Source of the DNA: Apostichopus californicus
Lineage: Eukaryota > Echinodermata > Holothuroidea > Aspidochirotida > Stichopodidae
Reading direction: 5' to 3'
Length of the DNA: 26,297 nucleotides
Assembly: GCA_020650975.1 (NCBI GenBank)
Contig: JAIPMN010012218.1
Span: 16,833-43,129 of the forward strand
The notes below the pieces were generated by a model, which saw nothing but the letters and a program-made list of their open reading frames with translations, did not search any database and had not been told where the DNA came from. A program made the translations under genes and the position numbers. This document shows positions 1 to 11,300 of this stretch, one piece after another (the first letter of the stretch is position 1; each line of letters starts with the position of its first letter).

Positions 1-2149
1 AATTCCCCCCCCCCCCCCCCTTCGGACTCCATCAATCCCTCTCAAAATAAAGCAGCTTCTTGCCAAGTTTGAATACAATCTCATACTGGAATTTTTTGGG
101 GAACTTGATTATAGCTCGGATATTCAAGTTAACATTTCAAGCAATGTTAAAGCAACAATATGATGACAAAAGCAACAATATGATTCATGACGGAAAGGTT
201 AAGGAATTTATGGAAATTTTTTTGGCGCTTGTATGTGTGTTAGTGTGTATATGACCAACTTTGGCTTGTAAAATCTATAACTCCATAGTATTGCATGGTT
301 GTACTGTGTATCTTAGTATAAGAACGCTACTGCCTGTTAGGGAACCGTTGGTGTATCGTATACACAGGGTATCAAACAAGCGCCCTCCTTTACTTAAAAT
401 AATTGTTAAAAAACACAAATACCCAGACATTTCGGCATAACGATGTAGAATTTCGACCGAGGGACTGCATTGTTAACGCAAAGGCTTAAATTTCAAATAG
501 GTCGAAAGTCTGACTGAAGCGAAAGTTTTTGCTAAAATAATCGAAATTTTGAGAACTGAGTTAATCCCCGATTAAGAATCACCTTAGCTTCCACGTATAT
601 AAAGGGATATTCTCGTAGCTGACAATGCCATATTAGATAATAAATCTTCAACATTGAAAACCCCATCTCAATTTTTTTTCCCTAACACGAGAATTCAATA
701 TTTATTGAAAGGGAGCTGTTTGGACTGGCTTAACCCTTAATTCAACTTTGGAGTGATACGCAGCATTTGGTCTATGACGTCATCATGCAATATGTTCTTC
801 AAAAGCTTTCCGATTATATTTAGAATGTCTCCCAAATACAACTTTTCTTGTATACTGCAATATTATTTCCTCTGTCAGTAATTGAGATACCACTTATTAA
901 GATTAAATAAGTACATTTTCAGCGGAATTTCCTTGAAGACAGATCTGCAATTACAAAATATCACCAAATTTCATAAAGTTCTGCGAGGATGTGTTTCATT
1001 TTTACCTAAGTATGAAGAAATCTTCTTCATGCACCGGAATAATCCTTCCATATAATGCTTACTGTTGCGTTCGGCAAGTCCTGTCATTTACAAGATTACA
1101 ACGTTCCTGGTAGTGACATATATAGTCAACTTCAACATACAGTGTCAAAAAACGACATAAAATAAAATGAACGAAATGACGCGATCCGACCTAAAATGGG
1201 GGCAGTATATAGCAATACGGATCAGAGCCGTATATAGAGACGGCTCTGATACGGATCTGCCATACCAATAGTATCCGAAGTATCATATAGGACTTTACCC
1301 ACATGGAACATTAGTAAGAGCGAGGGAAAAGTCTGTCTTCATGAACCAGCCAGGGAAAGAGCTTCGGTTGCATAGGGGCCACCCCTGCCCGCCCCTGAGT
1401 CCCATACCGTATTTATCGTCACCGTTGTGGAGAGTGATTCAAGCAAAGCTTCATGAATGAAGACGTTTATGGGAAAACGCTATATGATACCACTAAAAAG
1501 CTTCACAGAGTTCTATAAAGCCAAGAAATTCTGCGAATTGATTTCTTGCCGGATATTGAAAACGGAAGTATACAAAATATATCACCAATAACTGACCGTA
1601 TTTATAGATACACGCCTAATCAACGCACATGCGCTTCCCGATTCATCAGTTCTTTGATGTTGCAATTTGGGCTTACGGATGGAGGGGGAGGGGGCAGTCG
1701 GGTATTTTTACATTCAGTTGGGGATAATTATTTAGAGAAGGTCTTTGACAATGAAGGCATCCATGTCTCTGCCTCAATCAGTTGTGGATTTAGGATGACT
1801 CCTAATCGACACATATATCCTTTCCCTTGTGATTGTGTTGTTGCACCTCCCTGGGTGACTTCCATAGCTATAACTATTCTTTTCAAGTTGCTGATGTAAA
1901 CGCTGAGGAGGTTTTGTAGTTAATGACACTACAATAAGTGTTATATTTTGGAACATGCAACTCACGGCGTACGACTCTCCACGTCTGCTGACAACTTGAT
2001 TAACTCAGGTGACTTGGAAAAACCAAAGATAGCCAAGAGAAACACTCCTTTTTTGTGGTCTTTTCAGGCGATTCCTTTTGCCAACCCTTCCCTCTCCCCC
2101 CCCCCCCCCCGAACTCCTAGACAGTGGACACCGCTTTGGTTCTCAGGGA
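1..2149. other. Upstream non-coding sequence
   Basis: No supported gene was found on either strand. It contains a 16-base poly-C at the very start, a perfect CRE octamer TGACGTCA at 775-782 and an 11-bp hairpin at 1221-1250. The 117-aa open frame at 1546-1899 has no recognisable motifs and a low-complexity glycine run, so it is not called. Confidence 0.5.
1221..1250. repeat. Perfect 11-bp inverted repeat
   Basis: ATCAGAGCCGT (1221-1231) pairs perfectly with ACGGCTCTGAT (1240-1250) around an 8-base loop. The string TACGGATC also occurs directly repeated on both sides. It may be a remnant of a palindromic transposon, or a cruciform-forming site. Confidence 0.6.
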
Positions 2150-2280
2150 GACCGTCCAATCACCCAGAGCTTTTCTTCCTTTTGTTCACAAGATAAATTT
2201 ACTGATTTCAGAAATCTTACGTGAATGCTGATTGGTTCGTATTCCCGCGTACCTTGGAAAACAACAATTTCGCCACAGTA
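2150..2280 (+). promoter_or_regulatory. Probable DEK core promoter with two opposed CCAAT boxes
   Basis: CCAATCA lies at 2156-2162. The inverted copy GCTGATTGG (2227-2235) reads CCAATCAGC on the other strand, a full NF-Y consensus. They are about 75 bases apart and 46-125 bases before the ATG. No TATA box is evident. The transcription start itself cannot be placed from sequence. Confidence 0.5.
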
Positions 2281-2313
2281 ATGGAGACTACAGAAACCCC
2301 CGTCCAGAACGAG
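2281..2313 (+). CDS. DEK: DEK exon 1 (start codon, 11 codons)
   Basis: It encodes METTETPVQNE and ends in phase 0 before GTTTGC, a functional-looking but weak donor. The ATG context is GTAATGG, with G at -3 and +4. It was chosen because exon 2 opens in phase 0 without a methionine, and this is the upstream ATG that joins in frame with an acidic, Thr/Pro-containing continuation (EISEKTTP). Two CCAAT boxes lie just upstream. Another non-coding 5' exon cannot be excluded. Confidence 0.72.
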
Positions 2314-5300
2314 GTTTGCTATAATTCTTATATTGAAACAGTGGTTGATTAGTGACATTTGATTGTTCAGACATGAAAACACTTATTTTGTGTTAAAAAA
2401 TGTGTTCATAGTCAAATAAACGCGAAATATCCGCACACGTGGATGAGGAATTAATAGTGACTCGAAAGCGATTACTTAATCATGTTAGGCTGATTATACA
2501 TGTACTACACTTTGCACGTACGCCGGTAACCTTAGGCCTCTTTTGGCCCGTGTTTTATTATAGCTACAACCTGTATTATACTTTATAGTGTTATTAGGCT
2601 ATACAACTGCAACTCTCACAATAAGTTAATGTACACAATACAGTGTGAGTCTATGTTTGTAAATAATTACGAGTTTGTATTGTTAGCTTACACATGTGGG
2701 CAATTTGATGTATATTCATGTGATTAAATATAGCCTAACACAATATCTTAACCAGCTAGTTTCACATGAAATTACATAGCCTAGTTGTGGTACTGCCAGG
2801 CCTAGCCTGAGTTGGCATAATAAACTTTAAAGTTTCAGGGTTAGCTGGCTAAGCTATATTAGGTTGAGAAATTCCCACTATTACTCTATTCAGTTTTTGT
2901 TCAAAAGACCCCAAATAAAGTTCACCAAACCCAAGGCTGCAACCTTCGCTTGAATTTTAGCATCTAGCCTAAGGCTATAGCCAAACATTATGGTAGGCCT
3001 AAATAGTTTTGACTTTATTATAATCAGAACAGTTGTATGATCTACCTTCCAATGTTAGCCTCAGTCATAATAATGTGCCTCTGGCATGGGCTGCCCTAAC
3101 ATTTGCCAAAAGCATACACTGAATGTGATCCTGATGCTAGGCTACCTGTATTTTGTAACAAAAGCATTATTCATTGACAAGTTAAGTTTTTTTTTTGAAG
3201 TCAAGAGTCCAACTCAACAAAGGCCCTACATCAGGCAGGTATTGTCAGTCCCTAAGGAATGTGTCCAAGTGGTGAATAAGCTTTGCAATGCCTTAGAGAT
3301 TTTACTTGAGAGCCATGAGGTAATGAAGGTGAAGGCAATTTTTCCAGTGTCGCTACTTGATTGGGTTGATTTTTATAAGTCACATGGGATCGTTTGAAAT
3401 GTTGTATTTTTGTTGTAATTTAACATTACTATGCAGGATTGCAGAGGTGTACTGTCATGTGTATACATTCTAAATAATACATTTACAGTGGGTACAGTAC
3501 CAGAAATGTAGAGTGATGGAAAACCACAAGTGCAGTAACGGAGTGTCTAGGTATTGCAAAAGATTTTGTTAAAATGCAGAATAGAACTTGTAAAGCATTT
3601 TGGAGGGACGAAAAAGCCAGAATTCCTAAACCATACTGATCAGTTGGACCTTGGTAATTGTTCTACTGTTTTAGTCATATTGGGATCTTTAAAACAGGAA
3701 ACCTTCAACAGAAAATTGTATTAATGTGATTGGTTTGACAGGAAATATCAGAGAAGACAACTCCAGTGAAGGACGTAAAACAAAATGGACAAGATGGGGA
3801 ATCGACGGCAGAGAGTTCTGGTCCAACAGAGGAAAATGTAGATAAGAAAGAGGAGACAGAAGAGGCGGTTGATAATCACCAAGAAGAAGAAGAGGAAAGT
3901 AAGGGGGAAGATGAGGCGGACAAAGATGAGAAAACAAAAGAGAAGACAGTGAAAGATGAAGGTGATGAATCAGATGAATTGAGCAGTGATGATGAACCGC
4001 AGAGTAAGTCACAGTCACGGTAGTCATAAGTCACAGTCACGGTAGTCACCAAAGTTGTTGCGATATCAAATTTGTCTATGTAGAATAGATCTATATATGG
4101 TACAACAAGCCACACCCATCTTCAAGTTAACTCAATCAGGTTGGTACTTGCTGCACACTTGATGCCAAATGTCAGGGTCAATAAAATACACAACTTTTGA
4201 CTTCAGGTTATTATTTCTGACATTCAATTCTCCGACCAACTTGATAGAAAATCGAGGTATAACAATTCAAATCACAACCATTACAAAGGAAAGAATGACT
4301 GTATGTCAAGTCAGTATATATTCCAAAACCTATAAGAAACCAGACACATATGTGTAATGAGGTCCAGCCTGCTACCATTGAAGCTCTATTTTGGGGTGTA
4401 CCTTTGAGTCCTTTTGACAAAAGTCATACATAGTTTTCACACATTTGTATCACTCCCCACCCCACCCCCCACACACACCTTGCCTCTTCCCTCCTGTCAG
4501 TCAAGACAGTCAGGAACAGTTTAAAGGAATTGTCTGGTGGAAGATTTTGAAACATTGTCCTTGTAGTTACTATTTTTCTCTTTCTAACCATGTAAAAATT
4601 GTCCCCATTCGACGTTTGCTTCGTTTAGAAATCTAGTTTTCAAATTCACCAGTTTCTCACCAAAAGTACCGTTTGTTCGAACGCTTCAATATGGTGATTG
4701 ACGTAGTGCTTGCAAATAGGCAAAACAGGTGACTTGAAGTTAGCACTCCCATTTCCGAAGCAAATAAACTCTCACGTGTAAGCACATGTGATTGCCTAAT
4801 ATATATAACGTACATACTCGCGAGCGTATATCCTACGATGCCCAGTCGGTGTACTTGTATAGTGTTGCACATAGTACACTCACACTCAAACCACAGTTCA
4901 TAAACTGTTCTTCGAAATCGCTGAAATAAAATTCACGGATCAAATTTACTGTAAAAAGCACTTGAAAAGCATTCGGAACACCGAAAGATGAAACTTGGCG
5001 GAATCGATGTCAGAGCAGAATGTAGTACCAAGAAGCTTAGGCTTCGCAGAACTGTCCGATTGTAAACGTTAGAGTAGCCTACACATGCGAACATTCTTCG
5101 CGCTGGAGCTGGATAGCGCGATGTATAAACAATGAAGAGTCTGCTGTTAAAACTTATCTTGTGTAACACAAAGACCACGAAATCACCGATCTACACAATA
5201 CATGGCGGCTTAATGAGTTTTAAAAACATATCTAATTTATAAGAAATTTCACCGGAAATTAAGGAAGAAATTAATCTGTATACAAACGCGGTTTTGTGGT

Positions 5301-8300
5301 GATTACTGTAGGTACTGTTCTGAGCGTGGGTTATGACGCAATCTGCTATAGCATAGCTGACGTCACGTTCTGTACTGTTCAAATGATATTTGAAATGTCT
5401 ATCCTTAACGATTAAAAAATCGTTTCTCTGTCAAACGCAACATTAGCGTTCTCATACTTTGACAACATGTTTAGAAAATTATTTATCATTTTTTAAGGTA
5501 ACTTCTTTGGGCCACCAGACAATCCTTTTAATATCCAAAAACAGAAACTATTGCATCATGCAAATTAAATGTGGTTCATTATTTCACTTATAAGTCAGAG
5601 GTTGAGTCTAAAACTCCACCTGGATCTGGTTCTTATACTTGCAGAGGGTTCGTTAGACGGCCCAGTCGAAATCATGACAGGGAAACGGGAAAGGAAAAAA
5701 GTCGAGAGGTTATCCATGCAGTCCCCGCCAGAGAAAGAAAAAGAAAAGTTTGAAATCAAGGAGGGCAGAGGAATTAAGCTTGGAGATTGTCCGATGGGTA
5801 AGTTTTCCAAAAAATTAGCAAGTTCCTGGGACAAAAAGCTGCTATATATGCATTGGATGAATATCCAGCAATCTTGTCCAATATATGCCTTCCCTATGAT
5901 ATTGTCCATGTTGTGTTTGCCGTGTGATTATTTAAGATGTTTAGCATTCCAAAAGAGTCTACTGTCTGGCAACATTTGTTGTTATTTTTTAGAATTTTTA
6001 AGAATAAATCGTTACAATTGCAGTGTTGGATATAATATAGAATTGCAGGCCTTGAAATTCAGGCTACTTACTTGCTAAATGCATGTGAATTTCGTTGTTT
6101 ACCAGTCGATTAACAAACAACACTGGCATTTATCTGACAGCATGTTGAACAAGTTGCTTTTGTATTAACTCAAAGGAAAAAATGCCAGTGGGAATAAAAT
6201 TTGAGCAGATTTGTTTTCCTAATTTTTTTAAAATTGTGAAATTGTAGGCCTGAGTACTGTATGTAACAACTTTATTAGGTGTGACAAAAGTGTTGCAAGA
6301 TTCAACAACAAGTAGGTCCAACAATCACCAGTTCTACAATTTTCTTGATTATTTTGAATTTGAAATGACAGTTGGAAAGTTTTAAACTAAACATGTGATA
6401 GCTTTGTATGAACTAGAGAGTTTATTTGTTGATGTTGTTGTGATATGAGCGTTTCCTTATCGGTAAAAATCCAGATTTTCCTTGAAAAGCCGGATATCAT
6501 TGCAATAACCCTTGCACATGCTGACAGAAGAAAAGTTGTATTACTATCAGTAGCCAGTACATGCTTTAGAGTACATGTCCAAGCTACAGGAGTCTGAAAT
6601 GGTGATGGCTTTATATGTATGTGTGTGTTTGAGACACCTGCTTGTAATCATGATTACTCAAAAAGTCGATCTTGGTTGAACACTAAACTTGGTAAAGATC
6701 CCCTCCCCCCCCCCCCTCCCTTCCATATTGAAATTTTGTGGAGTTTAATAGTAATTTTAGGTCACCATCGGTCAAAGTCTGCAAACCTTGCAAATATAAC
6801 TCAATAGGAAAGCGATGTTGATTCTTATAAATGCCTGTTGAGAAAGATGGAAGTTAAAGGTCATCTGAGGTCAAAAGCCTTGAAAGAAATATAACTCTAG
6901 ATCTACCTTGTTGATTCTCACAAACCTATTGTTTTCTCTGGATGATTAAAGTCTGATAACTCTGTGAAAAGGATAACCAAGGTAAGGCTTGGTTGAACAT
7001 TGTTGGAAAAGTCTTGCTGTCAAACTTCAGTTCCAAACATGACAGCCTTGTGTGCATTGTTATATTAAATACTCTCATAAACTGTGGCAAAACAATGCTT
7101 AACAAGTCTGCTAGCAATCTGTCGATGACACTCATCATTGCCGATATTGAAATCAATAAGTTTTTCTAGTCTTATTTATTTCTCACTCCTGAAGCAGTAA
7201 TCTCTCCTGTTCATACTTGGGTTAGTTAAAGTTGTTCTAATGTCCGTTCAGAGCAAGTTATGGAGTAATTTTGGAATTTAGGCTTGTCGGAAGACATCAC
7301 CTATTCACTTACAATATACAGGATCTTCTAAAAAAATCCCACACTTTGAGCAATTTATTTCGCTTTCTTCCACACAGTTGAATTCCAGTTAAACAAGACA
7401 AACGCTGATGTGCTTAAGCCATTGTACAGAGTTCTCTTTGGAAGGACGGGAAAGGTATGGATAAAACAATGATTGATTTCGTGTGAGAATGTTGCTGTTT
7501 TTGTTGAATGTATTTCATGGTCAACCTCTGGTTGTGCTTGGGAAAGGAACACAACAAAATATCTCTTTAATATGTTAGTTTGGCCTTGAGAACATTGCTT
7601 TTCATAACGTGTTGTCTAGTGTCTACGGTTAGACGATCTTTACTGTTTGAAACATTTTAAGTGACATAGCTACCTAGTAGTTAAAAAGTAAGTATAGTGG
7701 CTTTTGCTATACCACCATGTTAGGATTACCAAAGTTCTGTAATTAAATTGGTCACATACTGGCCTGGTAGTGTATATCATGAAAGGGTATGCAAATCATA
7801 GCATTGTTTGTGATCTTGCCCTCCAAATTTGAAAGAATATATAAAGGGGCCTTTGGGCAAGAAAAGAGATAAGTTTATAGATTTGCGTCTCCTCCAAAAA
7901 GTGCATTTTTACTGGTGTTTACACAGGTTATCCGGGTACCCGCCCGACGCGATACTACCCGAATCCTACGCAAAGTGTGATTTAAAAAAAAAAAAACGAC
8001 GGTTAGGCAGATTTCCCATTGACTTAGTATGGTGTAAGGCTACCATGTGGTCGAAGATAACAGCTATAACGAAGGTACCCGCCCGACGCGATACTACCCG
8101 GTTTCTAATTTATTACCCGAATCCTACGCAAAGTGTGATTTTTAAAAAAAAAAAAATTGCAAACCGATGGTTAGGCAGATTTCCCATTGACTTAGTGTGG
8201 TGTTAGGCTACCATGTGGTCGTAAATAACAGCAATAACGAAAGTATTCCATGGATATCTTATAACTGCGTCACAATTTCAGCTAATAAACAGATGGCTAG

Positions 8301-11300
8301 GCTAGATACCCCATTGACTTAGTGTGGTGTTAGGCAACCATGTGGTCGAAAATAACAATAACTAATTCGAACCTTGGGCCTGCATAAAAGATGGTAGTAG
8401 TAACAACTGTTTAAGAGCTAAATTGGATATTTATATGGTGTGATCCAATAGACGTGAGGAGCAAGCAAAGCAGCGGCAGCAGTGAGATGTTAGTAGTAAT
8501 GTTAATTATATGAAGTTATTAACAAGTTAATGAAAGAAACAAAAGCAAATAGAAACTATTGAAGGTTTTATACCTTATCTTACACCTACGTATTTGAACA
8601 TGAAAACATTGTCAGTAGAGAATATAATTCATTTATAATAGCATCCAATATGTAATTTCTTGAAAATCGTGATACACGAGGGTAAATAATTTTTTCCGGG
8701 TACCCGGATACCCGACGGGTAACGGCTCTCGGGTACCTGGTTCCCGATTTTTGGACCCGTGTAAACACTAATTTTTACTATCGGTTGGTATCTTTGTTAC
8801 TTTGACCTGGCCTTTTTTGATTTCCATAAATATTGGATAACTGGTAATCTAATAAAGTAAGAGTTTTGTGGCTGTAGCCAGTAGTCTACTCCTAATTAGC
8901 AATAGATGAACTATTTCTTCCATTAAAGAACAACAATTGTCCCAAAATTTAAAATTTAATGTATTATTATGTCATTGTCAACCTTTGCAAAACATTTGTG
9001 AACCTCTACCAAATGTTACACCCAATCAATTTCAGTCTTATGATTTTGGTGGACTAGAGTCACAAATTACAATTCAGGTATCATATCAGAACCTTTTTGA
9101 TGGAGGTGGGTGGGGTGGGTATGAACAGATTTGAGGTAATCGCCATGAAATTTTCAGCTGTAAATATCACGTAATATCAAATTCCTATTTTATTTTCAGG
9201 TAAATGAAATCAAAAGACATATAAGGAAGTTTTCTGGGTTTACGTTTACGAAGGAAGATAAAACAGAATACGAAAAGAAAGAAGTCCAACTCAACAGGTG
9301 TGTATGTCAGCAAATACTGATGCATTGACACGATTGATGCTAAGGAAGATATTTCCATTGAGAACTAATATCTTAAAGGGGACACACGCCCAACCATCAT
9401 CTTTGCATGCTTGCATGACTGAGATATCTGTGAAGAACTCCCTCAAACAGCTTGTCCCTTATTGGGAGGTATCCTAGTATAAAAATCATGCCTGGGAGCT
9501 GTTATATAATAATAATTTATTTTATAAAGCGAAAAATCCACAAAAGTGCTCTACAACGCTTTGTAACAGACTAGTAACAAAAAAATATATGACACATAAT
9601 ATGTAGTAAAACTGCAGAATAAAATACAATATAGATGAGTATGAAGAATAAAAAGCATTCAAATTTGAGTGTGTTGGAGTACTGCACATGAATAGAGTTG
9701 AATACACAGGTTATATATTGCAGTAATGCTGTCTATATATCTGTCTATATATCTGTGATGTCATAGCACCACTAGGAACTGAAACCTTTTGAATGAGTTT
9801 GCTCTCTCATATTATAAGTTAGAATGTTAACAATGTTTGACACTTAAATTAATCCCAGCATTAATTAGGTATTTATTTAGGTCATGTTAAGCGGTTCATT
9901 ATTTTAGGATCCAGCCTTTGCGCAACTCATTGATATTCCAGTAATCAAAGAAAAACATGTAAATATTGAAGCATTGAAGTGGCTCGATGATGTCATGCTT
10001 AGACTTGATCAATTCTTCAGCCTTTTGTGTAAGGGGGGGGGGGTCGGGGGAGATCACTGGTATCTTCCGAATGGAATAAGAATTTTATAATTTTTGGGGG
10101 GGGGGGGAAGTTGTTCATGAAATTTATCTCTATCACATATGTAAGAGATGCGAGATATGAGGTTCTTGTCAGCAGCTAGCTGACCAGCAGGCTTGTTGGG
10201 ATTTCCCCTAGTGGTTACAAAGTGTGAGGACAGCTCACCACTATATTTTGAATACAACAGGCTAAATAAAGAATGAGACTGGCTGTTAGATTCAGTTTGT
10301 AACTATATTAACTCGACCTCAACATTTAAGTAAACTTTGCAAAGTACACTTCAAATGAATGCACTGTTATACAATTATACTTACAACAGGTTTCAATTTA
10401 CACTTAATTGTGGGATAAAAGTTACAATTAACTAGGGAGTGTCAAGTGGCCACAAGACTTGTATATTGTGCACGTTAATAAAATAATAGATAAGCTTATC
10501 TGGCAGGCTGGTCTGTATCTTCCAGTACCACAGTATTCCTTTCGGCTGTTTGCTCTCTTGTTGCTGGCTAGAAACCTCTTGACCACGTGAATAAGTCCTA
10601 TAGAACGGTTTTTTGTGTCCCAAAGTTATGGAATTAAACGGTAGACACCCGATGACTTGTATGCACCATAAATGATAAAAAGGGTCGATGAATGTCCGGC
10701 AGATAACAGCAAGTACAAAAAGGGACGGTGGGCGATAGCGATAGATGAACTTCCAGTAAATAACAAATAAGTTTGAATGGTGTCCTTCCCAAGGAGAGTA
10801 GAAGTCCAGGTACAATATTATCAAAACACCTACTAAATGACAGCTCTTCGCTCCATCAATTCCATTAGTGTGAATCTAGGCACAGTAAACAAGATGTATA
10901 TACAATTTACAAATAATTCCTGCAACAAATAATTCCTCCAGAAAAGTTAAGATACGTTTTCATCAGTCAAGGTTGACAGCTTAGTTAACAACAACTCTAT
11001 ATATATCTACACAGTGGACAAACTTTAACCTCAAGAGTGCCCAGATTCTACTCATGCTCTGTTGACTGGCTCACAAGAAAACTGCTTCTCTTTCTAAGAC
11101 TACTGGAAGTCAGCTCCTAAGCCACAGCATATAAACATGTGACCAACTTGACTCCTCTCGTTGGCCCAACTACACCCTTGGTCTTAGTAGCAACAGTTAG
11201 AAGCAATCAGGGTTAACCATCCAATACTATATTTACATACTAATAATGGGACACCCTGTTTCTAAGAAAAGGGCAGGAAGTTTGGAAGTTGTTCATTACA

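Noticed and set aside
1546..1899. 117-aa plus-strand frame upstream of DEK
   Set aside because: No motif, a poly-Gly run from a purine tract, and no conserved exon borders.
10432..10824. 130-aa minus-strand open frame in DEK intron 5
   Set aside because: No recognisable domain or motif, and no splice partners. It may lie in an old transposon but has no support as a gene.
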